Translations under genes and position numbers: made by a program | The notes under the pieces: model-generated | Told to the model about the DNA's origin: nothing | Seen by the model: only the letters and a program-made list of their open reading frames with translations | The model's database searches: none | Source of the DNA: Terriglobia bacterium | Lineage (GTDB): Bacteria > Acidobacteriota > UBA6911 | DNA: 64,000 nucleotides | NCBI GenBank assembly: GCA_020072565.1 | Contig: JAIQGI010000003.1 | Location: forward strand, 62,001-126,000 | Direction: 5' to 3' | Shown: piece after piece, positions 29,209 through 38,387 of the stretch | Layout: each line of letters begins with the position of its first letter | How positions within the stretch are numbered: the stretch's first letter is position 1

Positions 29209-31905
29209 ATGTCGAAGCGCATACGGCACTTGTTTCGAAATCTCTTCCGCAAGGAGGCGGTCGAGCGCGGATTGGACGAGGAACTGCAGTCCTCTCTGGA
29301 ACTCCTCGCGGAGGAGAAAATGCGGGAGGGCTTTTCGCCGCCTGAGGCCCGCAGGCGGGCGTACATCGAACTGGGCGGCGTGGAACAGGTCAAAGAAGGA
29401 GTCCGTGCCAGCAGGCTCGGGCGCGGGATCGAAGACATCGGCCGGGACTTGCGCTACGGCATCTGGATGCTTGCCAAGAAGCCGGGATTTACCCTCGTAG
29501 CCCTGTTGGTTCTCGGTCTCGGCATCGGGGCCAATACGGCGATTTTCAGCATCATCAATGCATATCTATTCCGTCCTCTGCCCGTTCGCGCGCCGGGCGA
29601 ACTTGTCAGTATCTACTCATACCGGAAGGATGCGCGGAATCCCAAGCCGTGGCTCGGACCGGTCGCCTACTCCGACTACATGGCGTTTCGGGACCAGGCG
29701 CAGGTCTTCGCCGGTTTGGCGTCCTTTGGCTTGACTCGAGTGCCGCTTTCCGCAGACGGGCAAAGGGAGGTCGTCGAGGGCCAGATGGTCTCGGGCAATT
29801 TCTTTGACGTCCTGGGCGTGAAGCCGTCCCTGGGCCGCGGATTTCTTCCTGAGGACGACTTCACACCGAGCGCCGCGCCGGTGACGGTCATAAGCCACAG
29901 TCTGTGGAAACGCCGGTTCTATAGCGCGCCCGATATCATTGGAAAGAGCATAAGACTGAATGAACACAGTTTCACGATTGTGGGAGTGGCTCCGCCGGAA
30001 TTCAAGGGCCTGTGGATGCCCGGCATGTCGATGCAGCTCTGGATCCCGTCAAGCATGATCGGCCTGGTCGACAGAACGGGGAACCTGCAGGACCAGCATG
30101 CATACACGGTGCAACTCATCGGCCGTCTTCAACCCGGAGTGTCGCTCAATCAGGCCGCGGCAGTCATCGAGACCAAGGCGCGGCAAATTGCGCTTGAATT
30201 TCCCTCCACCTATGGAAACCGCTTCGTGCAGCTGCTCCCGACCAGCGGAATCCGCGTCATCGCGGCTCCCGACGCGGACTTCCTGCCCAAATGGATTTCG
30301 ATTGCACTGATGTTCGTAGTGGCCATCGTTCTGATGATCGCGGGCACAAACCTGACCGGCCTGCTCATGGCCCGCGGAATTACCCGCCGGAAGGAAATCG
30401 CGGTCCGCCTGGCAGTCGGCGCCGGGAAATTCCGCATCGTGCGGCAACTGCTGACGGAGAGCCTTCTGCTCTCGACGCTCGGAGCCGTTGCCGGGCTGAT
30501 GCTGGCCCAGTTGCTTGTGGAACTGTTCATGTCCTACGTGCCGATTCGCATAGAGGGAGTCGAACTCTCCCTGGATGTTCCGATCGACTTCCGTGTGTTG
30601 TTATTCACCTTTGTGGTCTGCATAGGGACTGGCTTGATGGTGGGGCTCGTTCCGTCGCTGCGGGCTTCGAGGACGAGTCTGGTGAGCGCGCTCGCAGCCG
30701 AAAGCATCGTGGTGCCGCAAAGGGAGCGCCGGCGTCTGCGACATTGGATCATCATCCCCCAGATTGCCCTGTCGGTGGCACTTTTGCTTGCGGCGAGTCT
30801 CTTCGTCGGGACCCTGGTGAAAGCCGATATGATCGATCCGGGATTCGACACGCAGCATCAGGCGATTGTTGTTCCGGAATACCTGACGACCAACAAACAC
30901 ACGCAACAGCAGGGGCGCGCGTTTTACAACAGGCTGCTCGAGGGCGCTCGCGCCTTGCCGGGCGTCACCCAGGCCAGCCTGGTGAGCAGTTTGCCCTTGT
31001 CCATGAGTTCTTCCCTCATCCCGTCTGTTCTCACGGAGCGCGAATTGGCTGAAGGCCAACCAGGCCGGGTGGTGAAGACAACCCACATATCTCCGGGCTA
31101 CTTCCAGACCATGGCAATACCCGTCCTGCGCGGCCGGGATTTCACATCTCGGGACGTGCAGGGAAATCCACTGGTTGTCATCGTGAGCGAAAAAGTCGCG
31201 CAATCGTGCTGGCCCGGCGAAGAGGCCGTCGGAAAGCGCCTGGTAATCAAACACCCCCAAACCCAAGTTTTCGATGTAGTCGGAGTAGCCGGGGATGTCC
31301 GGGATTCGATTTCCGATCAAAGGAACATGTCTATCATCTATCTGCCATTTGACCAGAATTACCATTCGGGGATGCAGCTCGTGGCGCGCTGTTCCGCAGA
31401 TCCCTCCACCCTGCTGGGACCGCTTACGAGTCTCGTCCATGAAGTCGATGGAAACGTGGAGGTCCAGGTAGCCAAGACCATGGCTGACAGCGTCGCTCTC
31501 ATGTTCTTCCCGCTGCGCATGTCGGCAGCGATACTCATAGTCTGCGGACTCCTCGGGCTGTTTCTTGCACTGGTGGGACTCTACGGCGTGGTTTCCTTCT
31601 CAGTGGCAAACCGCACACGGGAGATCGGCATCCGCGCCGCGCTCGGCGCGCGGAAGAATGACCTGATCAGGATGGTGATAGCAGAGGCATTGCGGGTCTT
31701 ATTGATTGGCTCGGCCCTGGGTCTGCTGCTGATCTTCGCTGCGAGACCCCTCATTGCAAGGCTGACGTTTGACCTGACAACTCTGGATCCGCTGACCTTC
31801 ATCGGCATCCCGCTGCTCATCGGCATGATTGTCCTGCTCGCCTGCTATATCCCTGCCCGCCGCGCCGCCCGTGTGGATCCGATGGATGCGTTGAGGGAGT
31901 TGTGA
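29209..31905 (+). CDS. ADOP-type ABC transporter permease, pair 2
   Basis: 898 residues, with GGAGG just before the ATG. The N-terminal soluble segment (RKEAVERGLDEELQSSLELLA, SPPEARRRAYIELGG) is followed by two MacB/FtsX modules: FTLVALLVLGLGIGANTAIFS, then NLTGLLMARGITRRKEIAVRLAVGA, second module WIIIPQIALSVALLLAASL and end block [43 protein letters not shown]. The domain order matches the protein at 14278. There is no adjacent ATPase. Together with its PadR it forms a ligand-controlled envelope transporter or signalling module. Confidence 0.93.
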   Translation: MSKRIRHLFRNLFRKEAVERGLDEELQSSLELLAEEKMREGFSPPEARRRAYIELGGVEQVKEGVRASRLGRGIEDIGRDLRYGIWMLAKKPGFTLVALLVLGLGIGANTAIFSIINAYLFRPLPVRAPGELVSIYSYRKDARNPKPWLGPVAYSDYMAFRDQAQVFAGLASFGLTRVPLSADGQREVVEGQMVSGNFFDVLGVKPSLGRGFLPEDDFTPSAAPVTVISHSLWKRRFYSAPDIIGKSIRLNEHSFTIVGVAPPEFKGLWMPGMSMQLWIPSSMIGLVDRTGNLQDQHAYTVQLIGRLQPGVSLNQAAAVIETKARQIALEFPSTYGNRFVQLLPTSGIRVIAAPDADFLPKWISIALMFVVAIVLMIAGTNLTGLLMARGITRRKEIAVRLAVGAGKFRIVRQLLTESLLLSTLGAVAGLMLAQLLVELFMSYVPIRIEGVELSLDVPIDFRVLLFTFVVCIGTGLMVGLVPSLRASRTSLVSALAAESIVVPQRERRRLRHWIIIPQIALSVALLLAASLFVGTLVKADMIDPGFDTQHQAIVVPEYLTTNKHTQQQGRAFYNRLLEGARALPGVTQASLVSSLPLSMSSSLIPSVLTERELAEGQPGRVVKTTHISPGYFQTMAIPVLRGRDFTSRDVQGNPLVVIVSEKVAQSCWPGEEAVGKRLVIKHPQTQVFDVVGVAGDVRDSISDQRNMSIIYLPFDQNYHSGMQLVARCSADPSTLLGPLTSLVHEVDGNVEVQVAKTMADSVALMFFPLRMSAAILIVCGLLGLFLALVGLYGVVSFSVANRTREIGIRAALGARKNDLIRMVIAEALRVLLIGSALGLLLIFAARPLIARLTFDLTTLDPLTFIGIPLLIGMIVLLACYIPARRAARVDPMDALREL

Positions 31906-31921
31906 GAATCCGGGGCAGATC

Positions 31922-31961
31922 TATGGAAGCGACTACGTCGTCTTCGGGTTCGGCTTCCATA
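31922..31961. other. 9-bp inverted repeat between ADOP genes
   Basis: TATGGAAGC (31922–31930) and GCTTCCATA (31953–31961), perfect, with a 22-base loop. It lies 16 bases past the stop of the second ADOP gene. There is no T-run. It may be a weak terminator or mRNA stabiliser. Confidence 0.3.
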
Positions 31962-32085
31962 TTGGCCCCCGAAATCCGCAACTACACCCAACCATGGGTT
32001 TGGTGAACCTGAACCAGTTCTTCTGCGTTACACTGAGAGAGCAAAAGGATCAGGGGAAAACTCCACTCGGAAAGGGCTGGCGCCT

Positions 32086-34551
32086 ATGGAATCGCTGATT
32101 CAGGATCTGAAATATGGACTGAAACTCCTGTGGAAGGACAAGGCATATGCGGCCACCGCCGTGGCCACGCTGGCCATCTGCATCGGCGCCAACACCGCCA
32201 TTTTCAGCGTCGTCAATTCCGTTGTCCTGAAACCCTTGCCATTCCCGGAATCCGACCGGATCCTCTTCATGTACAACAGCTATCCCAAGGCCGGGGTCGT
32301 GAGGGCATCTTCGGGCGTTCCGGATTACTACGATCGCCTGCGCGACGTGGACGTCTTTGAGGAGATCGCTCTCTACAACACTCCCGGTCTCACTATCGGG
32401 GATCAGGGTTCAGTCGAGCGCATCAGAGGCATGGGAGTAACGCCCTCATTTTTCCGTCTCCTGCGAGCCAGGCCGAAGCTTGGCCGAATCTTCGCTCCGG
32501 AGGAAGGCGAACTGGGCAATGAGCGAAAGGTTATCCTCAGCTTTGCGCTCTGGCAGGAGCGCTTCGGCGGAGTCGAGTCGGTCATCGGCAGGGAACTTCG
32601 CATCAATGAGGCGCCATATACCATCGTGGGCGTTCTGCCGAGGGATTTCGACTGCCTCAATCCGGAAGTACAGCTCTGGAGGCCTCTTGCGTTCACCCAA
32701 GAGCAAAAAACCACGCGCCTCAACAACAGCTGGAACATGATCGGACGACTGAAGCCCGGCGCCACCCTTGCGCGGGCCCAGTCCCAGATCGACGCGCTCA
32801 ACGCCTCGAATCTCAATCGCTTCCCGGAGTTCAAGAGCATCCTTATCAATGCAGGCGCGCACACGGTCGTTGTGCCGCTGCAGGATGATGTTGTTCGAGA
32901 AGTCAAGGTCAGCCTCTATCTGCTGTGGGGCGGCGTTCTCTTCGTGTTGCTTATCGGGGCCGTGAATATTGCGAACGTGGTGATGGCGCGATCCAGTGTC
33001 CGCATGCAGGAACTGGCCATTCGCTTTGCGCTGGGAGCAGGGCGCTGGCGTGTCACGAGGCAGCTCGTAACTGAAAGCGTGCTGTTGACGACCTTGAGTG
33101 CAGGCATCGGCTTGCTGCTCGGCTACGGGGGACTGCACAGCCTGAGCACCTTTGGCGTTGATCGACTTCCCAGAAGCAGTGAAATCGTCATCGACCCAAT
33201 GGTAGTGGCTTTCATCCTGGCGCTGTCGTTTATTGTCGGCGTCGGCATTGGTTTGATTCCAGTGGCTCATGCGCTCAGGGTCAACATGAGCTCGGCCTTC
33301 CGCGAGAGGGAGCGAGCCGGCACGAGTACGCGTGGAGCTCGGGTCGCGCGCAATGCTCTCGTCGTAGCCCAGATCGCTTTCGCTCTTGTGCTGCTCATTG
33401 GCAGCGGCCTGCTCTTCGCCAGTTTCCGCCGGATGCTCGCCATAAATCCCGGGTTTGTACCAGAACAGGTGGTTACCGGAACGGTCGCCCTGCCCGCGAC
33501 ACGTTACGGGGGCGAGGCCGCAATGCGCAGCTTCGAGATCCAGGCTCTCGATAATATTCGCGCAATCCCCGGCGTTCTGAGTGCCGGAGCGACCGACACG
33601 ATTCCTTTTGGAGACCGCAACAGCGACAGCGTCATCCTGGCCGAGGGTTATCAAATGAAGCCAGGCGAATCACTCGTCTCCCCCAACCGGATCGTCGTCA
33701 CCCCCGGCTATTTTGAGGCGATGAGAATCCCTCTCCTGGAGGGACGCTTCATCGACGCGCGCGACCTTGAGAACTCGCAGCGCGTCCTGGTGATTGACCA
33801 GAGGCTTGCCCGCAGGTTCTGGCCGAGCAGCAGCGCCATCGGCAAGCGGATGTGGCAGCCCCAGGGTGCGAAAGCCCTGGCTCATCCTCCAGAGAAGGAC
33901 GCCGATTGGCTGACGGTCGTCGGGGTCGTAGGAAGCATCAAACTGCACGGACTCGTGAATCCGGACGAACGTGTGGGCGCTTACTATTTTCCCTACGCGC
34001 AAAACCCGATGCCGGCGTTGACTCTTGCCGTCAGGGCAGCTTCCGACCCAGCTGGTCTGGTCCGCGCTCTGAGAGACAGAATTGCCGGGCTCGATCCGGA
34101 ACTACCACTGTTCGACGTTCGCACCATGCAGGAGCGCATCGATGAGTCTCTAACCATCCATAGATCGCCCATGCTGCTCGCAACGGCATTCGGCATGGTC
34201 GCCCTTTTCCTCGCAGCGGTGGGGATTTACGGACTGCTGGCATACACTGTGGCCCAGCGCACCAAGGAGATCGGCATCCGCATGGCCTTAGGAAGCAGTG
34301 CGGAAGGTATCTTCAAGCTGATTCTCAAGGAGGGAGTTCTCATTCTTGCCATCGGCTTCGCGATCGGACTTGCCGGAGCGCTGGCAATCGGGAGATTTGT
34401 GAGAAGCGCGCTTTATGGCGTCGGGCCATTCGACCTGGGCGTGCTCACTTCGGCTATTGCCATTCTCGCGCTGGTATCGCTCGTCGCGTGCGTGCTGCCC
34501 GCACATCGGGCTACGCGCATTGAGCCTGTCACAGCCCTGCGCCAGGAATGA
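32086..34551 (+). CDS. ADOP-like ABC transporter permease without PadR partner
   Basis: 821 residues. It starts MESLIQDLKYGLKLLWKDK and goes straight into the first helix (ICIGANTAIFSVVNSVVLKPLP), so it lacks the acidic N-terminal segment seen in the other two. Then two MacB/FtsX modules: VNIANVVMARSSVRMQELAIRF, VVAQIAFALVLLIGSGLLF, and VGIYGLLAYTVAQRTKEIGIRMALGS with a final HRATRIEPVTALRQE. It lies 180 bases after the second ADOP gene on the same strand and may share its regulation. No ATPase is next to it. Confidence 0.92.
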   Translation: MESLIQDLKYGLKLLWKDKAYAATAVATLAICIGANTAIFSVVNSVVLKPLPFPESDRILFMYNSYPKAGVVRASSGVPDYYDRLRDVDVFEEIALYNTPGLTIGDQGSVERIRGMGVTPSFFRLLRARPKLGRIFAPEEGELGNERKVILSFALWQERFGGVESVIGRELRINEAPYTIVGVLPRDFDCLNPEVQLWRPLAFTQEQKTTRLNNSWNMIGRLKPGATLARAQSQIDALNASNLNRFPEFKSILINAGAHTVVVPLQDDVVREVKVSLYLLWGGVLFVLLIGAVNIANVVMARSSVRMQELAIRFALGAGRWRVTRQLVTESVLLTTLSAGIGLLLGYGGLHSLSTFGVDRLPRSSEIVIDPMVVAFILALSFIVGVGIGLIPVAHALRVNMSSAFRERERAGTSTRGARVARNALVVAQIAFALVLLIGSGLLFASFRRMLAINPGFVPEQVVTGTVALPATRYGGEAAMRSFEIQALDNIRAIPGVLSAGATDTIPFGDRNSDSVILAEGYQMKPGESLVSPNRIVVTPGYFEAMRIPLLEGRFIDARDLENSQRVLVIDQRLARRFWPSSSAIGKRMWQPQGAKALAHPPEKDADWLTVVGVVGSIKLHGLVNPDERVGAYYFPYAQNPMPALTLAVRAASDPAGLVRALRDRIAGLDPELPLFDVRTMQERIDESLTIHRSPMLLATAFGMVALFLAAVGIYGLLAYTVAQRTKEIGIRMALGSSAEGIFKLILKEGVLILAIGFAIGLAGALAIGRFVRSALYGVGPFDLGVLTSAIAILALVSLVACVLPAHRATRIEPVTALRQE

Positions 34552-34643
34552 TCGGTCCAATCACCACTTCAGAATCTGAAAGGCCATGGCTGGGACGGGG
34601 CAGAACAGCGCTTCCGTCACTCTAGAAGAGCAGGAGATTAACG

Positions 34644-34727
34644 CTGAGGGCGCGGAAGGTAGCAGAGAGTTCGGAATTGAACTATCCAAGATCTGCGTCC
34701 TCTGCTACCCTGCGCCCTGAGGAGTCT
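34644..34727. repeat. inverted 9-mer element (GCNGAGG type) reaching the next gene's ribosome-binding site
   Basis: Left arm about 34640–34667 reads as ACGCTGAGG, GCGCGGAAG, GTAGCAGAG. The right arm about 34692–34723 is its reverse complement with small gaps, including CTCTGCTACC and TGCGCCCTGAGG. Centre about 25 bases. The GAGGAG that serves as ribosome-binding site for the ATG at 34733 is the outer end of the right arm. The same kind of unit recurs at 55862–55963. Confidence 0.7.
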
Positions 34728-34732
34728 TCATT

Positions 34733-36091
34733 ATGAGATGCGTGATGCCCGCGACATTGCTTGTCCTGATTGCCATGACACCCGGTCTGCTGACGCCGCA
34801 AGCCGGCACCGGCACTTCTCCGGCCTCGGTGTGGCCGCAGTGGCGCGGCCCTGGGAGCCAGGGTGTTTCGCAGGAGAAGAATCTCCCCTTCGAGTGGGGG
34901 GAGACGAAGAACGTGATCTGGAAGGCCTCAATTCCCGGACAGGGATTTTCCCAGCCGGTCATTTGGGAACAGAAAGTCTTCCTGACCACGGATGTCGAGA
35001 CCGGTGCCGCTCCGCCGGATCACAAAGCGGTCATCCACATGACGGGGGACAAGGAGTTTACGCACCCTGATTGGTACGGGTCGGACAAACTGCACGATTT
35101 CAGGCTTCTCTGCCTGGATCGCGACAGCGGGAAAATCGTGTGGGACCGGACAGCATATTCGGGCACTGTCTATGATCACCGCAGCAGGCGCGGCAGCTAT
35201 GCCGCACCCACTCCGGTAGCTGATGGGAAGCATGTGTACGTCTATTTCGGCTCGGAAGGGGTGTACTGTTACGATTTCGCCGGCGTGCTCGTCTGGAAAA
35301 AATCTCTCGGCGGCATCGGCACCATGGGTATGGGGGTGGGCACCTCGCCCGTACTTTATGAGGATCTCGTGATCCTGCTTTGCGATCAGGAATTCGATGG
35401 CAAGGACTCGTTTATAACGGCCCTCGACAAGAACACCGGTGCGGAGGTCTGGCGTGTAAAGCGCCAGGTCGGCGTGAGCTGGGCCACTCCGGTAGTGGTG
35501 CAGACAAAGGAGCGTGCCGAGTTGGTCACTGCAGGCAATGAGTTCATCATCTCCTACGATCCGAAAACGGGGAAGGAATGGTGGCGGGCCACGGGGCTCA
35601 GGAGCCATGCCATCGCGACGCCGGCGGTCAAAGGCGATCTTGTGATCCTCTCTTCGGGCTTCCCTTCCAAGGTAGTCAAGGCCATTCGCCTCGGCGGTTC
35701 GGGCAAGGTGGACGGGACGGAAAGGATCGTCTGGACTTACAACAAGGGGACCGCATACGTGACTTCGCCGATTCTCTACGGCGACTACCTCTACCTGATG
35801 AGCGACGCGGGCATCCTGACCTGCCTGGAGGCAGAAACGGGAAAGCTGGTCTACGAAGGCGGGCGTGTGCCGGTGCCCGCCAGTTTCTACGGAGCGTCGC
35901 CCGTTGCGTTTGACGACAAGATCCTGCTGACCTGCGATGACGGCGACACCTTCGTCATCCGCGCCGGTCCGAAACATGAGGTGATCGGCACAAACTCCAT
36001 CGGGGAACCTTCGCGGACTTCGATCGCGGTCGCCGGCGGCAGGCTTTTCCTCCGAGGGGAGAAACACCTGTTTTGCATCGGCCGGAACTAA
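34733..36091 (+). CDS. secreted PQQ-type beta-propeller protein
   Basis: 452 residues: a signal peptide (MPATLLVLIAMTPGLLTPQAG), then WPQWRGPGSQGVSQE, the same opening motif as the protein at 11906, and propeller blades with DRDSGKIVWDR, LDKNTGAEVWRVKRQ, YDPKTGKEWWRATG and LEAETGKLVYEGG. Probably a periplasmic seven- or eight-bladed propeller. Whether it binds PQQ is unknown; no other quinoprotein or PQQ genes are here. The start has GAGGAG nine bases upstream, inside the repeat element. A clear terminator follows. Confidence 0.88.
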   Translation: MRCVMPATLLVLIAMTPGLLTPQAGTGTSPASVWPQWRGPGSQGVSQEKNLPFEWGETKNVIWKASIPGQGFSQPVIWEQKVFLTTDVETGAAPPDHKAVIHMTGDKEFTHPDWYGSDKLHDFRLLCLDRDSGKIVWDRTAYSGTVYDHRSRRGSYAAPTPVADGKHVYVYFGSEGVYCYDFAGVLVWKKSLGGIGTMGMGVGTSPVLYEDLVILLCDQEFDGKDSFITALDKNTGAEVWRVKRQVGVSWATPVVVQTKERAELVTAGNEFIISYDPKTGKEWWRATGLRSHAIATPAVKGDLVILSSGFPSKVVKAIRLGGSGKVDGTERIVWTYNKGTAYVTSPILYGDYLYLMSDAGILTCLEAETGKLVYEGGRVPVPASFYGASPVAFDDKILLTCDDGDTFVIRAGPKHEVIGTNSIGEPSRTSIAVAGGRLFLRGEKHLFCIGRN

Positions 36092-36136
36092 AAATCGCGC
36101 GGTTTTGATCGCCCGGAGTTGCCTGGAGGATCGGAG

Positions 36137-36184
36137 GAGGACGACGGCTCGTCCTCACGCAGCCGAGTCCGCCCTCGGTTTTTC
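36137..36184 (+). terminator. double hairpin terminator
   Basis: A perfect 8-bp hairpin GAGGACGA-CGGC-TCGTCCTC (36137–36156), then a 5-bp hairpin CCGAG-TCCGCC-CTCGG (36163–36178 region) running into TTTTT. The second is a typical rho-independent terminator for the propeller gene. The rest of the 322-base gap to the DsbD gene shows only a TATACT near 36402, a possible -10. Confidence 0.7.
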
Positions 36185-36413
36185 TGGACGCATTCACAGG
36201 ACGCTCATCAATACCGCAGCCGCAGATTCCACCGCAAAATTGGGCGTGCCGACGGGTATTAGGCAGCAGAGAAGATAAGACCCAGGCGTCGCATCAAGAT
36301 TCCAAAATGCAGGACCCGCCCATCCGTCTCCGGCCATGTGGCAGATGCCGAAGGTAAATCGGCACTCAAGCGGGCCGGGAAAAAGACTGAGACCGATGGT
36401 ATACTCCGAGAAC

Positions 36414-38387
36414 ATGAAGCAACTAATTGCCGCAGCTATCTTTTGTCTGGCGGTTTCGCCGGGGATCGCGTTAACCCAGGATTCGCCGGTGAAGTGGACG
36501 GCCAAACCTCCGGCCGAGCCGGTTAAAGCCGGGGCCCGATTTGAAGTCAACCTCGAGGCAGCAATCGAGGCCAACTGGCATATGTACTCCGCGAAACAGG
36601 TGCCCCCGCCTATTGCCACCCGCTTCAAGTTGCTTTCCGAGGGACCTTTCCAAATCGCAGGCACTGTGAGGCAATCCACGCCAAAGACTGCATTTGATCC
36701 GAATTTCGGCATCCAGACGGAGTCCTACGAAGGGGGTGCCGAGTTCTGGATTCCCCTCAAGTCGTCGGCTGCAGCCAAGCCGGGGGACTATGAAGTAAGC
36801 ATTCAGGCCTATTATCAGGTTTGCGATGATAAGAGCTGCCTGCCGCCCAAGGGCGTGCCGGTTCCATTCAAGATCAGGGTGATTGCCGGAACAGGCGCCT
36901 TATCCGAGGTGCCGGGCGGCGGCTCCGGACCCGCAGCTCCTCCGCAGACGAACCAGCCCGGAGCGGATGTCGCCACGACGAACGCGGCAGCCACCGCCAA
37001 CGCCGCTGCTACCACTTCTCCTGCGGGGACTGCGGCGGAAGTCCAGCGGGCGCGGGCGAGCGGCTTTCTCCCGTTTCTGTGGCTGGCCATGACCATGGGC
37101 GCTCTCTCGCTGGCGACACCGTGCGTGTTTCCCATGATACCGATCACGGTCTCCTATTTCACCAAGAGCGCCGAGGCCAGCCGCGCCTCCGGCCTCCGTC
37201 TGGCGCTGGTCTACTGTTTCGGCATCATCTTCACGTTTACCGGGCTCGGCCTGGGATTGGCGGCGCTGCTCGGCGCGACCGGGATCAATCAGTTTGCCGC
37301 CAACCCCTGGATCAACCTCCTGATCACGGCGATCTTCATAGGTTTCGCGCTCAATCTGTTCGGCCTCTACCAGATCAGCATCCCTTCGAGCGTGCTCACG
37401 AAATTGTCCAGGGCAGGTTCCGGGAGCGGCTACGCCTCAGCACTCCTGATGGGCTTGACTTTCACCCTTACCAGCTTCACCTGTACGGTCCCGTTTGTCG
37501 GCACCGTGCTTGTGGCGACGGCCCAAGGCGACTGGCTCTGGCCGGCGCTGGGCATGCTGGGATTCTCCATTGTTTTTGCCGCTCCATTCCTGGTGCTCGC
37601 GCTGGTGCCGCGCATGCTCGTCGCCCTGCCCAAAAGCGGCGGCTGGATGAACTCGGTGAAAGTGACCATGGGATTCCTGGAAGTGGCGGCCGCCATGAAG
37701 TTCATCTCCAATGTCGACCTGGTCTGGCGCTGGCATATTTTCACGCGTGAAGTCGTGCTCTCGATCTGGCTCGCTACTTGCGTCCTGGCAGCCGTATATC
37801 TGCTGGGGAAATTCCGCCTGCCTCACGACAGCGCGCTGGAACATCTGGGCGTGATGCGCATGTCCGCGGCGCTGGTTTTCCTCGCCATCGGTTTCTACCT
37901 CTTCACTGGCCTGATGGGAGCCAGCCTGGGTGAGATTGACGCGTTTCTGCCGCCGCGCACAGCGGGAGCCTTCACCCTTACCGGCGCCGGCCACGGTCAG
38001 GAACTCACATGGGATACAAATCTCGACAGCGCCCTGGCACAAGCCCGCCAGGAAAAGAAGCTGGTCTTCATCGATTTTACCGGCTACACGTGCACCAACT
38101 GCCGCTGGATGGAGGCGAACATCTTCACTCTTCCCGCCGTCTACGCCGGCCTGCAGAAATATGTCCGGCTCCAGCTCTTTACCGATGGCGAAGGGAAACA
38201 GTATGAGCAGAATCAGGCGTATCAGAAGGAGAAGTTCGGGACAGTCGCCCTGCCGCTCTACGTTATCCTCGACGGGCAGGGGAACAAGATCTCTGTCTTT
38301 CCCGGTATGACCCGCAAAGCCGACGAGTTCGTGCGCTTCCTGAACGCGCCCCTCGCCGCCCCGCTGCAGGAGGCTAGCGGAGAATGA
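36414..38387 (+). CDS. DsbD-family thiol:disulfide transporter
   Basis: 657 residues in three parts. A signal peptide (LIAAAIFCLAVSPGIAL) leads to a periplasmic alpha domain with the Cys pair CDDKSC at about residue 136–142 and an Ala/Thr-rich linker. The eight-helix beta domain has the membrane cysteines in SLATPCVFPMIPITVSYF (about 234) and SFTCTVPFVG. A thioredoxin-like gamma domain has FIDFTGYTCTNCRWME (C-x-x-C at about 559). It passes electrons from cytosolic thioredoxin to periplasmic proteins. The ATG at 36414 gives the cleanest signal peptide; starts at 36396 or 36336 are possible. Its end overlaps the convergent gene by 14 bases. Confidence 0.92.
   Translation: MKQLIAAAIFCLAVSPGIALTQDSPVKWTAKPPAEPVKAGARFEVNLEAAIEANWHMYSAKQVPPPIATRFKLLSEGPFQIAGTVRQSTPKTAFDPNFGIQTESYEGGAEFWIPLKSSAAAKPGDYEVSIQAYYQVCDDKSCLPPKGVPVPFKIRVIAGTGALSEVPGGGSGPAAPPQTNQPGADVATTNAAATANAAATTSPAGTAAEVQRARASGFLPFLWLAMTMGALSLATPCVFPMIPITVSYFTKSAEASRASGLRLALVYCFGIIFTFTGLGLGLAALLGATGINQFAANPWINLLITAIFIGFALNLFGLYQISIPSSVLTKLSRAGSGSGYASALLMGLTFTLTSFTCTVPFVGTVLVATAQGDWLWPALGMLGFSIVFAAPFLVLALVPRMLVALPKSGGWMNSVKVTMGFLEVAAAMKFISNVDLVWRWHIFTREVVLSIWLATCVLAAVYLLGKFRLPHDSALEHLGVMRMSAALVFLAIGFYLFTGLMGASLGEIDAFLPPRTAGAFTLTGAGHGQELTWDTNLDSALAQARQEKKLVFIDFTGYTCTNCRWMEANIFTLPAVYAGLQKYVRLQLFTDGEGKQYEQNQAYQKEKFGTVALPLYVILDGQGNKISVFPGMTRKADEFVRFLNAPLAAPLQEASGE

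Noticed and set aside
31906-32085. Possible beta-barrel-like remnant between the second and third ADOP genes (GSDYVVFGFGFHIG)
   Set aside because: Too short, no start, and no clear homology pattern; the hairpin explains part of the sequence.
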